Notes: a model not told the origin generated them from the letters alone. Positions 9,226 to 18,058 are shown, numbered from the stretch's first letter. The stretch is 64,000 bases of DNA from Rhodospirillales bacterium 20-60-12 (GCA_002255495.1 NCAP01000002.1:1-64000), one strand, 5' to 3'. Numbers and translations are program-made.

Positions 9226-9482
9226 CAATGGACGAAGGCTGGCGCCATTTCATGTTGAATAATCGCCGCCCGGGCCAGATTACCATCACTGGCAATGGCC
9301 ATCGGTGTGCCGTTGGCGGCGAAAATGCCAAACGCGGGACCGTTCGAGGTCATCACCGGTTTGACATAAGCGAGCTGTTCCATCCCGAGCTCCCCCAATT
9401 GGGCGGCGGTGATGTTATGCAAATCAATCCAGGCTGCGAGAGGTGCTTCGTTCATCGAGCCGTCGTGGCTTTTCATGTCCAT
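9225..9482 (-). CDS. DUF1150 family small protein
   Basis: The 85-residue product matches my recollection of DUF1150, a small alphaproteobacterial family of unknown function: YVKPVM, then an AFGIFAANGTPMAIASD segment and a C-terminal IIQHEMAPAFVH. I chose the ATG at 9482 because CAGGAG lies 8 bases upstream; the open frame extends upstream without family similarity. DUF1150 genes are often beside small heat-shock genes, but here the partner is degP and the hsp20 gene lies about 22 kb away. The stop overlaps the degP start, so the two are probably co-translated and both concern protein quality control (inference). Confidence 0.75.
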   Translation of the reverse strand: MDMKSHDGSMNEAPLAAWIDLHNITAAQLGELGMEQLAYVKPVMTSNGPAFGIFAANGTPMAIASDGNLARAAIIQHEMAPAFVH

Positions 9483-9787
9483 GGTCCACACTCCTGATAT
9501 GTCAGACACTGCGGAAATATCGTTAGCGATTAATTGTGGCAGAATTCTCAAGGCGATTTCAGCGTGACAATCCAGATGAGAAAGCTCCATCCCTAACGTA
9601 TTTGTACGTATGGCATTTGCGGCCAAATGCAAGAGGTAATTGGCGCTTGGGGCGTGATGCGTTGTCATGCACCTGTTCCAGTCACATTTTACCGATCAAT
9701 TTCACGCGTTTAGATTGAACCATGCGATTCAACCCGAACGCTCATTGGTCTAAGATCTATGGATGTCGTGAATCCAGGCGGAAATCG
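9483..9787. other. Intergenic region of about 305 bases with a degenerate family B repeat
   Basis: No convincing gene is seen. The part next to 9482 must hold the promoter of DUF1150-degP, though no strong -35/-10 pair stands out. The part from about 9652 to 9720 resembles the left half of the family B repeat found in the csoS1 region (a GCGTGATGCGTT stretch followed by ACCGATCAATTTCA). The protease gene ends at 9788. Confidence 0.5.
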
Positions 9788-10618
9788 TCATCCAACCAGG
9801 CGCGCGCAATAGGCATCAAGTATCTCAAGCACGGCCTTCGCCTTGATGACGAGACCGAGATCGACCATCTCTGCGCCGGTGAACGTCGCCACGGTCGCGG
9901 AGGCGGGAACCGGGGCAGGGACGATTTGGTTGGTTTCCTCACGGAAGAAAACGGCTGCAACGACGCCGGCGAACCGATAATTTGGCTGCGTTGGCCTCAG
10001 CCGGGTGTTTTTCTCGTGTTCAACCACGAAGACCGGGCTGCCGCTCGACCCGGGAAACACGGCTGCATCGATCAGGAACTCGTCTCGCCCTTCGAAATTC
10101 AGTGCGAGCGGTGTGGCTGTCGTGCCCCGGCGCAGGATGGGCATCAGGTTCACATGATCCCATATACCGCTCGGATAGCCGATAAACAGCACGTCTTCGA
10201 GGGCGTCGAATTGGTGCATGCCCGGCGCGCCCAGTGTGTGACGGGAATCGATGCCGTGATAATAAAGTTCTACCCCGAGCGCGCGTGCTGCGGTTTCCAA
10301 CGGCGCGAGCGGGACGATCGCGAGATCCACCGCTGGATCGGGATGAACGAACCAGGCAGCGGCAAATTCCTCGATATCGAGTTGAAAGCGCCGGCCGATC
10401 AGCGGTTTGCCGTCCCGTTTCTGGGTGAATACCAGCCCGCCCCGGCGCACGGTCTCGACCAGATGGCGATTGGTGACGATAAACCGGCTCATCCTTTGTC
10501 CGTGAATGTGATCCATGATGAAGGCGGTGCCCGATCCGTTACCGCCATCTTCGAGTTCGACGTCAACCCGCAATGTGTTAAACAGCAGACGCTTGATCTG
10601 GGAGTCGATCTCCATCAT
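9788..10618 (-). CDS. Cytoplasmic trypsin-like serine protease at the end of the cso operon
   Basis: The 276-residue protein has a trypsin-like layout with a plausible intact triad: His52 in FIVTNRHLV, Asp98 in [10 protein letters not shown] and Ser192 in [10 protein letters not shown]. There is no signal peptide or membrane segment, so it should act in the cytoplasm. Its start (ATGATGG at 10618) overlaps the stop of csoS1D, which implies translational coupling and co-expression with the carboxysome operon. I know of no described carboxysome protease. Possible roles are processing of a shell, scaffold or RuBisCO-related protein, quality control, or an unrelated passenger function. The family call is firm; the role is open. 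Confidence 0.8.
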   Translation of the reverse strand: MMEIDSQIKRLLFNTLRVDVELEDGGNGSGTAFIMDHIHGQRMSRFIVTNRHLVETVRRGGLVFTQKRDGKPLIGRRFQLDIEEFAAAWFVHPDPAVDLAIVPLAPLETAARALGVELYYHGIDSRHTLGAPGMHQFDALEDVLFIGYPSGIWDHVNLMPILRRGTTATPLALNFEGRDEFLIDAAVFPGSSGSPVFVVEHEKNTRLRPTQPNYRFAGVVAAVFFREETNQIVPAPVPASATVATFTGAEMVDLGLVIKAKAVLEILDAYCARLVG

Positions 10619-11268
10619 CGGGCGGCGCGACCGGCCGCCGCGTTGATTGATGCAATGGCTTTTTCGGCGGCTTGCATCGCGGCATGGGCTTCAGCTTCGT
10701 TGCCCATCATGGTCAGCCGCCCGAAGGTGCCGAAGGGGCGGACATCGACAAGGGTGATGTTTGCGGCTTTTTCGGCCTCGTTGGCGGCATAGACAATGTA
10801 GCCTGCCGGTTCGGTCTCCATGATGAACATCGATTTGCCCGGCAGGAGCATCGAGCCCTTACGCAACTGGCGGTTGATCAGCGTCGCGTGGTCCGGCGTG
10901 ATTGCGCAGATCACCTCTTTCCAGGCAATCCGGCACGGCATGCGTGCGTCTTCCGGGGTGCGCAATTCACGCAGCACCACCCGCCCGGCTTCGAGCACTT
11001 CGCTCTGATTGCGGTAGTGGATTTCCATCGAACCAAACGCGCGTTCGACCACTTGTTCGCCCATATGGACGTTGGTCGCCTTGAGTGCGATGTCCGAAAG
11101 ACGGTGCACGGCCATGCCGGGGGCCACTTCAATCCAAAGGCAGGCATCGCCGGGGACCGGCAGGAAGCCTTGCGAAGAGGTCGCGAGATAGGAGGCGAGT
11201 TGCGGTTGGAGCGCGTCGATAAAGACGAAGGCGCGCAGGGTGATATCTGCATTACTGGTGCCCGACAT
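10615..11268 (-). CDS. csoS1D: Carboxysome tandem-BMC shell pore protein CsoS1D
   Basis: CsoS1D forms pseudohexameric trimers with a large, gated pore in the alpha-carboxysome shell, probably for passage of larger metabolites such as RuBP. The 217-residue product has two BMC-type halves: residues about 10-105 ([35 protein letters not shown]) and about 112-210 ([40 protein letters not shown]). These match the CsoS1D sequence I recall from Halothiobacillus. The ATG overlaps the cbbO stop by one base, and the stop overlaps the protease start, so it is embedded in a coupled series. Confidence 0.93.
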   Translation of the reverse strand: MSGTSNADITLRAFVFIDALQPQLASYLATSSQGFLPVPGDACLWIEVAPGMAVHRLSDIALKATNVHMGEQVVERAFGSMEIHYRNQSEVLEAGRVVLRELRTPEDARMPCRIAWKEVICAITPDHATLINRQLRKGSMLLPGKSMFIMETEPAGYIVYAANEAEKAANITLVDVRPFGTFGRLTMMGNEAEAHAAMQAAEKAIASINAAAGRAAR

Positions 11269-13625
11269 TATTGCGTAAGCCCCATATAAAGCGCGGGCAG
11301 CCGTTCGGGTAACCGCTCGATGTGATCGACCACGGTGTAGTATTTCGCGCCGAAGATCCGCGAGACATATTGATCGGCATGCGGGTCGAGCGAGATCGCG
11401 TAGGTTGTGATACCTTGACGGCGCAATTGTTCGACCGCGTGGCGGGTGTCGTGGCGCAGATATTGCGGGTCGCGCATGTCGTTGTCCGCCGGCTCGCCGT
11501 CGGTAATCATGAAAATGATTTTCTTGGTCTGTCGCTGCTGACTGAGCAGATGCCCCGCATGGCGCAGTGCTGCGCCCATGCGGGTGGAATAGGCGCCTTT
11601 CATGCCGGCGAGGCGTGCTTTGACGAGGTCATCGTAAGGTTTTTCAAAATCCTTGAACCGGTAGAAATGCACGTCGTGCCGGCCATCGGAGCAGAAGCCT
11701 TGCAGGGCGAAACGATCGCCGATTCGGTCAAGCGCGCTGGCCAGCATCACGGTTGCCGCACGTGTGAGGTCAAGCACGGTGTAGTCCTGGCCGCGCACTT
11801 TGTCGTTGCTTGATTCCGACATGTCGAGGAGCACTGTCACTGCGAGGTCGCGGACATGACGCTTGGATTTGATCATCACCCGCGGGTCGGGTTCGTGGCC
11901 CGTGCGGATATCGATCATGGCGCGGATCGCGGCGTTGATGTCGAGTTCGTCTCCATCCTCGATATGGCGGATGCGCTGCATGCCCTGGGGCACCATCGTC
12001 TCGATCAGAAAGCGCAGACGGGCCATCACCGGTTTGTTGTCCTCGACGATGCGCTCGATGACCGCAAGATCGCCGGTCGGCGGTTGGCGCTCCAGAACCG
12101 CGGCCCAGGTCGGGCGCTCGAGCTGAATTTGGTAATCCCACTCCGGATAATAGACCGGCTCGGCCACCGGTGCTTTGCCCTCCAACTGGTTCAGGCTGAC
12201 GCCTTCCTGATCGAGGATGTATTCGGTCGGCAACGTCCAGATTTCCTGGGCATCATCGCCGGCAAATTCGGTGTCGAGATTATTGATCATTTCCATCAGC
12301 GAGGATTTCTTGCGGACCTGCACGGTGTCCCAGGTCGCGGCCAATGCCTCGTCGGTATCATAGGCCTCGCCCTGCCAGACGAAACGGTTGTCATCACGAT
12401 AGATCACGGTCTGGCTGTCACGGCGCGGGTCGTATTCGGGAACGGGCACCGAGAGCAGGCCATGGACCAGCGAGACGCCGATATTCCAACTAATCTGGTT
12501 GTCCTCAAGCGATTCGGCATTGCGGAACTCTGCAACACCCTGCTGCACCCAGGGGTGTGGGTCGTGCCAGTCGGGGTCGAGCAAGGCGTAAGCGAGGCGG
12601 GCGAACAGCGTGCCCATTCGCGCCGGTGGGGTGGTGATATCCGGAATTGGGTGCAGCGCGAGCCAGGCGGCGCGCATGTTGGGAAATTGCCTTATGGCCA
12701 ATTCCTCGACCCGGGCATCCTCGATAATCTCGATCACGGCAACATGCACCGGCACCAGTTCCTGGCGCGATAGCGGCTTGGTGGTGAAGGCAAGATGCGC
12801 GGCGCAATGATTGATGACCGCCCGATAGAGTTCGAGCGCTGGGAGTGTGTCGATGATGGCGCCCGCGCGGTCGAGAATCGGCTGATCGTCATAGGCATCC
12901 GCGATATAGATGACGTAACGATCGATATAGGCGCGCAATCCCTCACGGCTTTCGTAATCGCCGGCGGTCGGGCGTAGAAAGAAGTCGCGCCCCCACATCG
13001 CGCGCAGATATATGTTGAGCCGCCGCTGAATATCGACGAACAGGGTGCCCTTACGTTCTTGTTGCAGTACGGCCAACGCGTCCGGGCTTTTCAGGCCGAA
13101 ATATAGCACCTGGCCTTGGAAATCGGCTTTGTAGGCCTGTGCCCCCCAATTCACCCAGCGGCGCAGCCCGCCCAACGTGAGCTGACCGAATAGTCGGTCG
13201 AGATTTTCCAATATCGGCCGCAAGCCGCGCGGTGCCTGCGCCAGCATGACGTCGAGTATCGCGAGATAGCCGCGAAACAGGTCGATATCAGCCAGGCGGT
13301 CAGCGGCGAGCGGTGCGGTGCTGCAGATCAGTGCCAGCACTGACCCCGAGGTCTTTGAGGCCATACTGAGCAGGAAGCTGGTGATGTCGCCCAGCACGTC
13401 CTCGCCCAAGCTGCGGGTGACGGCAGGCATGGTCTTCAGATAGGCGACGACCAGTTCTTCGCCTCGGCCCAACCGGTGCAGTGCCATCGCGCTGCGCAGG
13501 TAGTTCTCCAGCCCGCGTGACGAGAAGACCCGCCCCACTTCGGTCCACTCCGCGCGCAGGGCTTCGGCCGCCGCTTCTGGCAGATCGGCGATTCTGTCTT
13601 GATAATCGTCGAGCGAGATGGCCAT
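11268..13625 (-). CDS. cbbO: RuBisCO activase subunit CbbO (VWA domain)
   Basis: CbbO is the substrate-binding partner of the AAA+ motor CbbQ; the CbbQO complex removes inhibitory sugar phosphates from form I RuBisCO. The 785-residue product has the long helical N-terminal region of the family and a C-terminal von Willebrand A domain starting near residue 595 with a MIDAS motif ([11 protein letters not shown]). The [12 protein letters not shown] segment lies in the last quarter. Start ATG at 13625. It follows cbbQ after about 20 bases and abuts csoS1D, matching other alpha-carboxysome loci. Confidence 0.93.
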   Translation of the reverse strand: MAISLDDYQDRIADLPEAAAEALRAEWTEVGRVFSSRGLENYLRSAMALHRLGRGEELVVAYLKTMPAVTRSLGEDVLGDITSFLLSMASKTSGSVLALICSTAPLAADRLADIDLFRGYLAILDVMLAQAPRGLRPILENLDRLFGQLTLGGLRRWVNWGAQAYKADFQGQVLYFGLKSPDALAVLQQERKGTLFVDIQRRLNIYLRAMWGRDFFLRPTAGDYESREGLRAYIDRYVIYIADAYDDQPILDRAGAIIDTLPALELYRAVINHCAAHLAFTTKPLSRQELVPVHVAVIEIIEDARVEELAIRQFPNMRAAWLALHPIPDITTPPARMGTLFARLAYALLDPDWHDPHPWVQQGVAEFRNAESLEDNQISWNIGVSLVHGLLSVPVPEYDPRRDSQTVIYRDDNRFVWQGEAYDTDEALAATWDTVQVRKKSSLMEMINNLDTEFAGDDAQEIWTLPTEYILDQEGVSLNQLEGKAPVAEPVYYPEWDYQIQLERPTWAAVLERQPPTGDLAVIERIVEDNKPVMARLRFLIETMVPQGMQRIRHIEDGDELDINAAIRAMIDIRTGHEPDPRVMIKSKRHVRDLAVTVLLDMSESSNDKVRGQDYTVLDLTRAATVMLASALDRIGDRFALQGFCSDGRHDVHFYRFKDFEKPYDDLVKARLAGMKGAYSTRMGAALRHAGHLLSQQRQTKKIIFMITDGEPADNDMRDPQYLRHDTRHAVEQLRRQGITTYAISLDPHADQYVSRIFGAKYYTVVDHIERLPERLPALYMGLTQ

Positions 13626-13646
13626 GAAACGACGGTCCGGGCGCGG

Positions 13647-14567
13647 TCAGAGATAGGTGGTGACGGCTGAATCGAGCGCGTTGCGCATATCTGGATCGTC
13701 GGTGATCGGGCGGACAAGCGCCACCCGACATGCGGCGAGCGGGTCCACCCCGCGCTGGATCAGCGAGCCAGCATAGATCAGCATGCGTGTGGAAATGCCC
13801 TCATCCAGCCCGTGCCCTTTCAGATTGCGGGCGCGTTCGGCGATCTGGACTAGTTTTTTCGCAAGATCGAGTGCGACTCCGGATTCATGCGCGACGATCT
13901 CGGCTTCGACCTCATGCTGTGGGTAATCGAAATCGAGCCCGCCGAAGCGCTGCTTGGTCGATTGCTTGAGGTCCTTCATCAATGACTGATAGCCTGGGTT
14001 GTAGGAGATCACGACCTGGAAATCGGGATGGGCGTGGATCACTTCGCCCTTTTTGTCGAGCGGAAGGAAGCGCCGCGCATCGGTGAGTGAATGGATCACG
14101 ACGGTGGTATCCTGCCGCGCCTCGACGATTTCATCGAGGTAGCAGATGCCGCCATGGCGGGCCGCGAGCGCCAGCGGCCCGTCCTGCCAACGGGTGCCGT
14201 TGGCATCGAGCAAGAAACGCCCGACGAGATCTGAGGCGGTCATGTCCTCGTTGCAGGCGATGGTGATCAGCGGTTTGCCGAGCTTCCAGGCCATGTATTC
14301 GACAAACCGCGTTTTGCCGCAGCCCGTCGGGCCTTTGAGCATCATCGGCATGCGAACAAGGTAAGCCGCTTCATAGAGTTCGATTTCATCGGCGACGGGC
14401 CGGTAATAGGGTTGTTCGTTGATCCGGTAAGCCGACAAGATGTCGTTCGACCCGTCGGGCGCCGTGTTCGACGCAGGCGCCCGCGACGTCATCGATTGCT
14501 GATTGGGATACCGCGCAGAAGCCTGCTGGCGTGGCGAGTAACTGCGGTAAAATTGATCGGGGCTCAT
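13647..14567 (-). CDS. cbbQ: RuBisCO activase AAA+ ATPase CbbQ
   Basis: CbbQ is the MoxR-type AAA+ hexamer that, with CbbO, reactivates inhibited RuBisCO. Walker A GPTGCGKT is at residues 79-86, Walker B ICYLDEIVEARQDT near 145, and the strongly conserved ISYNPGYQSLMKDLKQSTKQRF follows. The 306-residue reading has a polar N-terminal extension of about 45 residues rich in Ser, Gln and Ala compared with the usual size of about 267. Translation might instead begin at the internal ATG near 14492, which gives 281 residues. The gene lies between mcdB and cbbO. Confidence 0.94.
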   Translation of the reverse strand: MSPDQFYRSYSPRQQASARYPNQQSMTSRAPASNTAPDGSNDILSAYRINEQPYYRPVADEIELYEAAYLVRMPMMLKGPTGCGKTRFVEYMAWKLGKPLITIACNEDMTASDLVGRFLLDANGTRWQDGPLALAARHGGICYLDEIVEARQDTTVVIHSLTDARRFLPLDKKGEVIHAHPDFQVVISYNPGYQSLMKDLKQSTKQRFGGLDFDYPQHEVEAEIVAHESGVALDLAKKLVQIAERARNLKGHGLDEGISTRMLIYAGSLIQRGVDPLAACRVALVRPITDDPDMRNALDSAVTTYL

Positions 14568-14621
14568 GATATGCTTGGTCCTGTCAGTATCGAAAAGTTC
14601 GCGTTCCGTGATGCGGTGGCG

Positions 14622-14891
14622 TCAGTCCGGCCAGACGCGGGTGGGGAACAACTTGCCCGCACTGGCTGCCGGCTGGTCAACCGGATCGAATAGCGCGGCC
14701 AGCCTTTGTCCCGCTGTGGATTTGGCTGCGGTTGGGGATGCAGCCTGGCCCGCGGGTTTCGGGGTACGCGCCGTGGTGCGCGGCTTGGGCTGAGGTTCAT
14801 TCGCGCCGGATTTGCTGACGACCTGGGATTTCGCGGCTTCGGATTTCGCGGCTTGCACGCTGGCTTTCAGCTTCGATTTAACGCTCGTCAT
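14622..14891 (-). CDS. mcdB: Probable alpha-carboxysome positioning adaptor McdB
   Basis: McdB proteins are small, disordered adaptors that link carboxysomes to the nucleoid-bound ATPase McdA. This 89-residue product is low in complexity (Lys, Ala, Ser, Pro, Thr) up to about residue 65 and ends in a short ordered tail, [10 protein letters not shown] single tryptophan near the C-terminus is the feature I recall for alpha-type McdB. It overlaps mcdA in an ATGA arrangement and lies in the expected place between mcdA and cbbQ. Sequence similarity alone would be weak; context carries the call. Confidence 0.72.
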   Translation of the reverse strand: MTSVKSKLKASVQAAKSEAAKSQVVSKSGANEPQPKPRTTARTPKPAGQAASPTAAKSTAGQRLAALFDPVDQPAASAGKLFPTRVWPD

Positions 14892-15523
14892 AATGGCAAT
14901 ACCTCCTCGATGATCGCCTGGATTTCCGCCGCGGCATCCTGCCCCCGGCGTCCCATCTGATAGACGGACAGTCCCTCGAGCGCGCAGGTCTTGTAGGCGG
15001 CACGCCGCCGCAGGGTGGCATTGAGAACGGGCACGGCGAATTCGGCCAGACCATCGCGCATCGCCGCCGACAATGCGCTCTTCGGTTCGATCTGGTTGAG
15101 GACCACGAAGGCGCGCAGGTTCGGGTTTGACTTGCGCGCCTCGGTGATCTCGTGCGGCAGCCGCAAGCTCGCCCAGAGGTCAATCGGCGAGGGGAGTGTG
15201 GGGATCAATGCGATATCGCTCGCGCGCAGGGCTTGCTGGGCTGCATAGCTGTCGAGTGCGGGCGGGCAGTCGAGCACCACGAATTCCCAATCGCGATAGG
15301 TCCGGTGCAGGCTGCGTGGCGTCCATTGCCCGGTGATCTGCTTAACCGGCGCCGGGAATGGTTCGCTACCCAGGCTCGCCCATTGCCGCGCCGAACCCTG
15401 TGGATCGAGATCGATCAACAACGTGGGCCCCCGTTGTGCCATTCCGGCGGCGAAATTCATGGCCAGAGTGGTTTTCCCGGCACCGCCCTTCTGGTTGATG
15501 ACGGCGATGATCCGCGTGGCCAT
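14888..15523 (-). CDS. mcdA: Carboxysome positioning ATPase McdA (ParA family)
   Basis: McdA is a ParA-type ATPase that binds DNA non-specifically and, with McdB, spaces carboxysomes along the nucleoid so that daughters inherit them. The 211-residue product has the deviant Walker A KGGAGKTT at residues 12-19, the A'/switch motif [14 protein letters not shown], and [11 protein letters not shown]. No N-terminal DNA-binding domain is present, in keeping with McdA. It overlaps mcdB and starts one base past the acRAF stop. A generic ParA is the alternative, but the operon context makes McdA most likely. Confidence 0.88.
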   Translation of the reverse strand: MATRIIAVINQKGGAGKTTLAMNFAAGMAQRGPTLLIDLDPQGSARQWASLGSEPFPAPVKQITGQWTPRSLHRTYRDWEFVVLDCPPALDSYAAQQALRASDIALIPTLPSPIDLWASLRLPHEITEARKSNPNLRAFVVLNQIEPKSALSAAMRDGLAEFAVPVLNATLRRRAAYKTCALEGLSVYQMGRRGQDAAAEIQAIIEEVLPL

Positions 15524-15795
15524 TACGGTTCCACACGGGGTGCTGCCAGCGCGTTGATCCGCTGCGCGAATCTGTGTTCTGTCTCCCCAGGCTCGCCCTT
15601 ATCCGGCCCTTCAATGGTGATGTTGGCGTGGGTGGTCGCGAAATTGATGTTCTGCGGATGCAGGCCCATCTCTTCGCTTAGAGCGGCGAGCTCTTCGAGG
15701 AATTGCCTCGTTTCTGCGTATTTCGCAAAGGTGAAGCGCCGGAACCAGCTTGTTGGCCGGCCGCGCGCTTCCCATCCGTCGGGCGGCGTGGTCAT
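15523..15795 (-). CDS. RuBisCO assembly factor acRAF (PCD-like)
   Basis: This small protein, 90 residues long, resembles pterin-4a-carbinolamine dehydratase. In alpha-carboxysome loci such proteins (acRAF) act as RuBisCO assembly chaperones and are not thought to be enzymes. Visible features are the [20 protein letters not shown] helix region and a [15 protein letters not shown] segment that replaces the PCD active-site region. It overlaps the ferritin-like gene upstream (15792-15795) and abuts mcdA downstream, so it is tightly embedded in the operon. Confidence 0.82.
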   Translation of the reverse strand: MTTPPDGWEARGRPTSWFRRFTFAKYAETRQFLEELAALSEEMGLHPQNINFATTHANITIEGPDKGEPGETEHRFAQRINALAAPRVEP

Positions 15796-16214
15796 GACCC
15801 TTGCTCCTCAAGACCGTTAAAATGCCGCATTTTCGCCTCGAGCAGATCTGTGAACAGAGCTTCGCGGGCCCGATCTCTGACCTTCAGAGCATAGGCTATC
15901 GCCTCGCGATATAGCCGCACCGCCTCGGCCTCGATTTGCCGGTTGGCGATGAAGAGTGATTCCGCGTCCGGCCCCAGTCGCGGTGGTCGAAGTGCCCCGG
16001 CAGACGGCGCGACGCCCTGCTCGATCAAGGCCTGCATGATATGTTCGGCATGATCAAGTTTCTCCATGGCATCGGCGCCAAGGCGTTCGGCCAACGCGTC
16101 GTCGCCCCATAGTCTGGCCAATACGCGTTGGGCCATGTGTTGCTGTGCCGCGCTCATTTCATGGTTCAGCGCGCGGTTCAGCCAGCCCAGGGTGCGCGGG
16201 TCGGGACGTATCAC
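15792..16214 (-). CDS. Ferritin-like (bacterioferritin-type) protein of the cso operon
   Basis: The 140-residue protein has the four-helix pattern of ferritin-like proteins, with ALNHEMSAAQQHMAQR at about 16-31 and MEKLDHAEHIMQALIEQG at about 50-67. The Glu and the Glu/Asp-x-x-His elements suggest a di-metal site, and a second pair lies in IEAEAVRLYREAI. Similar genes are usual companions of cso operons between csoS1B and the acRAF gene; their role is not settled and may involve iron or redox balance. The stop overlaps the acRAF start. Confidence 0.78.
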   Translation of the reverse strand: MIRPDPRTLGWLNRALNHEMSAAQQHMAQRVLARLWGDDALAERLGADAMEKLDHAEHIMQALIEQGVAPSAGALRPPRLGPDAESLFIANRQIEAEAVRLYREAIAYALKVRDRAREALFTDLLEAKMRHFNGLEEQGS

Positions 16215-16225
16215 TGCGCCTGTCC

Positions 16226-16564
16226 TCAGCTCCGCACGGTCGATATCTCGGCATCGCGGCCACCGCCGGCCGCATCCGGCTTCTTCGGCAGAATGCCCTC
16301 GACCTCGCCATGGACGCGGGCGATGATATGGGCCGCGACCAGACCGTCACCGACGCGCTCGCAGGCATCCGCCCCTGCTCGCACGGCGGCGTTGACCGCA
16401 CCTGTCTCTCCGCGCACCAGCACGGTGACGTAGCCGCCGCCGACGAACTGACGGCCAATCAGCCGCACATCCGCCGCCTTGGTCATCGCATCGGCCGCTT
16501 CGATCGCCGGCACCAAACCGCGCGTCTCGATCATGCCAAGGGCAATCCCCGTATGGTCAGCCAT
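16226..16564 (-). CDS. csoS1B: Carboxysome shell hexamer protein CsoS1B (BMC-H)
   Basis: This is a BMC-H protein that tiles the flat facets of the shell. The core ([20 protein letters not shown], then [14 protein letters not shown]) is nearly identical to the two neighbouring paralogues. It has 112 residues because of a 14-residue C-terminal tail rich in Gly, Ala and Arg, as in the longer CsoS1B of other species. The order after csoS1C and csoS1A also matches CsoS1B. A start at 16564 gives the standard MADHTGIALGM N-terminus. Confidence 0.93.
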   Translation of the reverse strand: MADHTGIALGMIETRGLVPAIEAADAMTKAADVRLIGRQFVGGGYVTVLVRGETGAVNAAVRAGADACERVGDGLVAAHIIARVHGEVEGILPKKPDAAGGGRDAEISTVRS

Positions 16565-16602
16565 CTCAATATCCTCTGCTTACTTGAAAAAATGACGACC
16601 GC

Positions 16603-16899
16603 TTAGGCTGTCGCGACCTTGGGCAATATGCCCTCGACCTCGTTATGGACGCGGGCGATGATATGGGCCGCGACCAGACCGTCACCGACGCGCTCGCAGG
16701 CATCCGCCCCGGCGCGCACGGCGGCGTTGACGGCACCCGTCTCGCCGCGCACCAGCACGGTGACGTAGCCGCCGCCGACGAATTGACGACCGATCAGCCG
16801 CACTTCCGCCGCTTTGGTCATGGCGTCCGCCGCCTCAATCGCCGGCACGAGGCCGCGGGTTTCGATCATGCCGAGCGCGATTCCGATATGTTCAGCCAT
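16603..16899 (-). CDS. csoS1A: Carboxysome shell hexamer protein CsoS1A (BMC-H)
   Basis: The 98-residue BMC-H shell protein starts at the ATG at 16899 (MAEHIGIALGM), preceded by GGAGAATAGC; an open frame runs upstream through repeat B1 but is not coding. The pore-forming loop near the [12 protein letters not shown] segment and the conserved [14 protein letters not shown] are present. It differs from csoS1C at few positions, showing recent duplication or gene conversion. A family B repeat sits directly upstream in the transcript. Confidence 0.94.
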   Translation of the reverse strand: MAEHIGIALGMIETRGLVPAIEAADAMTKAAEVRLIGRQFVGGGYVTVLVRGETGAVNAAVRAGADACERVGDGLVAAHIIARVHNEVEGILPKVATA

Positions 16900-16939
16900 T
16901 GCTATTCTCCTCTGGATTTGGTTGTTCCGTATCCGTCGC

Positions 16940-17045
16940 TTCGAGCGTGATGCGTTAACACGCACCCGCTCTAGCCATATTTTGTCGATCAATTTCATTG
17001 GTTTAGCTGGAGTCGAGTGACTCCATCTAAACAAATATTGATCTA
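16940..17045 (-). repeat. Family B repeat, copy B1 (between csoS1C and csoS1A)
   Basis: This block of about 105 bases contains a short imperfect dyad (16942-16972) and a long hairpin (16987-17043) whose core is TGGAGTC-GAGT-GACTCCA. Most of the bases match copy B2 at 17386-17491. It lies in the spacer between csoS1C and csoS1A and touches the csoS1C stop codon. As part of the mRNA it could block 3' exonucleases or mark a processing site. Confidence 0.8.
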
Positions 17046-17339
17046 GGCCGCCGGCACCTTGGGCAGGATGCCCTCAACTTCATTGTGGACGCGGGCGATG
17101 ATATGGGCCGCGACCAGACCGTCCCCGACGCGCTCGCAGGCATCGGCCCCGGCGCGCACGGCGGCGTTGACCGCACCCGTCTCGCCGCGCACCAGCACGG
17201 TGACATACCCACCGCCGACGAATTCACGGCCGATCAGACGTACTTCCGCCGCCTTGGTCATGGCGTCCGCCGCTTCGATCGCGGGCACCAGACCACGCGT
17301 TTCGATCATGCCAAGGGCAATTCCGTTATATTCAGCCAT
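17043..17339 (-). CDS. csoS1C: Carboxysome shell hexamer protein CsoS1C (BMC-H)
   Basis: This is the first of three BMC-H genes in transcription order, which by analogy to other operons makes it CsoS1C. It encodes 98 residues starting [16 protein letters not shown] at the ATG at 17339; the frame extends 9 codons further up, but the conserved N-terminus fixes the start. The residues around the hexamer pore match its paralogues. It is flanked by repeats B2 upstream and B1 downstream in the transcript. Confidence 0.94.
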   Translation of the reverse strand: MAEYNGIALGMIETRGLVPAIEAADAMTKAAEVRLIGREFVGGGYVTVLVRGETGAVNAAVRAGADACERVGDGLVAAHIIARVHNEVEGILPKVPAA

Positions 17340-17385
17340 GTTTCCACTCCTCAAAAGATATTGCAAAAAAATCGCCGCAACGATC

Positions 17386-17491
17386 TAGAGCGTGATCGTT
17401 TTACAACGACACGCTCTATGGTCATTTTATCGATCAATTTCATTGGTTTAGCTGGAGTCGAGTGACTCCATCCAAACCAATATTGATCTAG
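17386..17491 (-). repeat. Family B repeat, copy B2 (between csoS4B and csoS1C)
   Basis: The block contains hairpin H1 (17387-17417; AGAGCGTG with CACGCTCT) and hairpin H2 (17432-17488; outer GATCAAT/ATTGATC, inner ATTGGTTT/AAACCAAT and TGGAGTC/GACTCCA). H2 is nearly identical to the corresponding part of B1. It lies in the 217-base gap before csoS1C. The pairs of hairpins precede exactly the two genes whose products are expected in greatest amount. Confidence 0.82.
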
Positions 17492-17556
17492 GGCGCGCGG
17501 TAGTCGCCTTGCCTCGACGCCTGTCTCGCGCCTTACGCATTGGTTGCCTGTGAGTT

Positions 17557-17802
17557 TCATGGCGACCAATCATCGATGATGCCGCAGATCGTCAGATCGG
17601 TTGTCACCGAGATGTCCGGCATCGCATAGCGCGCTGCGCTGCCGCTGGTGGTGAAGACCCATTTGCCGAACGGCACACCGACAGGGTCCGTCGCGACGGC
17701 GACGACCCCCTGCATATTTTCCAGCACCCTGAGCGCCGACATGCTCAACCCTGGAACCCGGCGGGTGCATACGAGATCATCGATGACGCGCATGATCTCC
17801 AT
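17557..17802 (-). CDS. csoS4B: Carboxysome shell vertex pentamer CsoS4B
   Basis: CsoS4B is a BMC-P protein that caps the vertices of the icosahedral shell. The 81-residue product starts at the ATG at 17802 (MEIMRVIDDLVCTRR). Other visible features are VVAVATDPVGVPFGKWVFTTSGSAARYAM and TTDLTICGIIDDW, the standard BMC-P fold elements. It starts 2 bases after the csoS4A stop. Upstream in-frame codons of the longer open frame are shadow of csoS4A. Confidence 0.93.
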   Translation of the reverse strand: MEIMRVIDDLVCTRRVPGLSMSALRVLENMQGVVAVATDPVGVPFGKWVFTTSGSAARYAMPDISVTTDLTICGIIDDWSP

Positions 17803-17803
17803 G

Positions 17804-18058
17804 TCAGTCCTCCGCTTTCCAGTGATCGATGATTCCGACGATCGTGAGATCGGAGGGATAATCCTTCGCCCCGGCCGCCTCACGCGCCGCGGAGGAGCCG
17901 ACGCACACGACCCAGTCGCCCGGAATGCAGCCGACCGCGTCCACCGCCACGCTGCGGGTGCCACCGATTTTGTCCTGGACCACGAGAAGGGGTCGATGGC
18001 CGAATGCCTCGAGCCGGTTGGTGGAGACCAGGGTTTTCTCGACCCGCATGATCCTCAT
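17804..18058 (-). CDS. csoS4A: Carboxysome shell vertex pentamer CsoS4A
   Basis: CsoS4A, a BMC-P pentamer like CsoS4B, closes the shell vertices. The 84-residue product starts MRIMRVEKTLVSTNRL at 18058. Conserved elements are the AVDAVGCIPGDWVVCVGSSAAREAAG segment and the DLTIVGIIDHW end. Its ATG overlaps the csoSCA stop (ATGA), coupling vertex protein to carbonic anhydrase synthesis. Confidence 0.94.
   Translation of the reverse strand: MRIMRVEKTLVSTNRLEAFGHRPLLVVQDKIGGTRSVAVDAVGCIPGDWVVCVGSSAAREAAGAKDYPSDLTIVGIIDHWKAED

Noticed and set aside
9536-9718. Small plus-strand ORF in the gap before DUF1150
   Set aside because: It has no similarity or ribosome site and overlaps the degenerate family B repeat.
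16900-17034. N-terminal extension of csoS1A
   Set aside because: The region is repeat B1; BMC-H proteins begin at MAEHIGIALGM, which has a good ribosome site.
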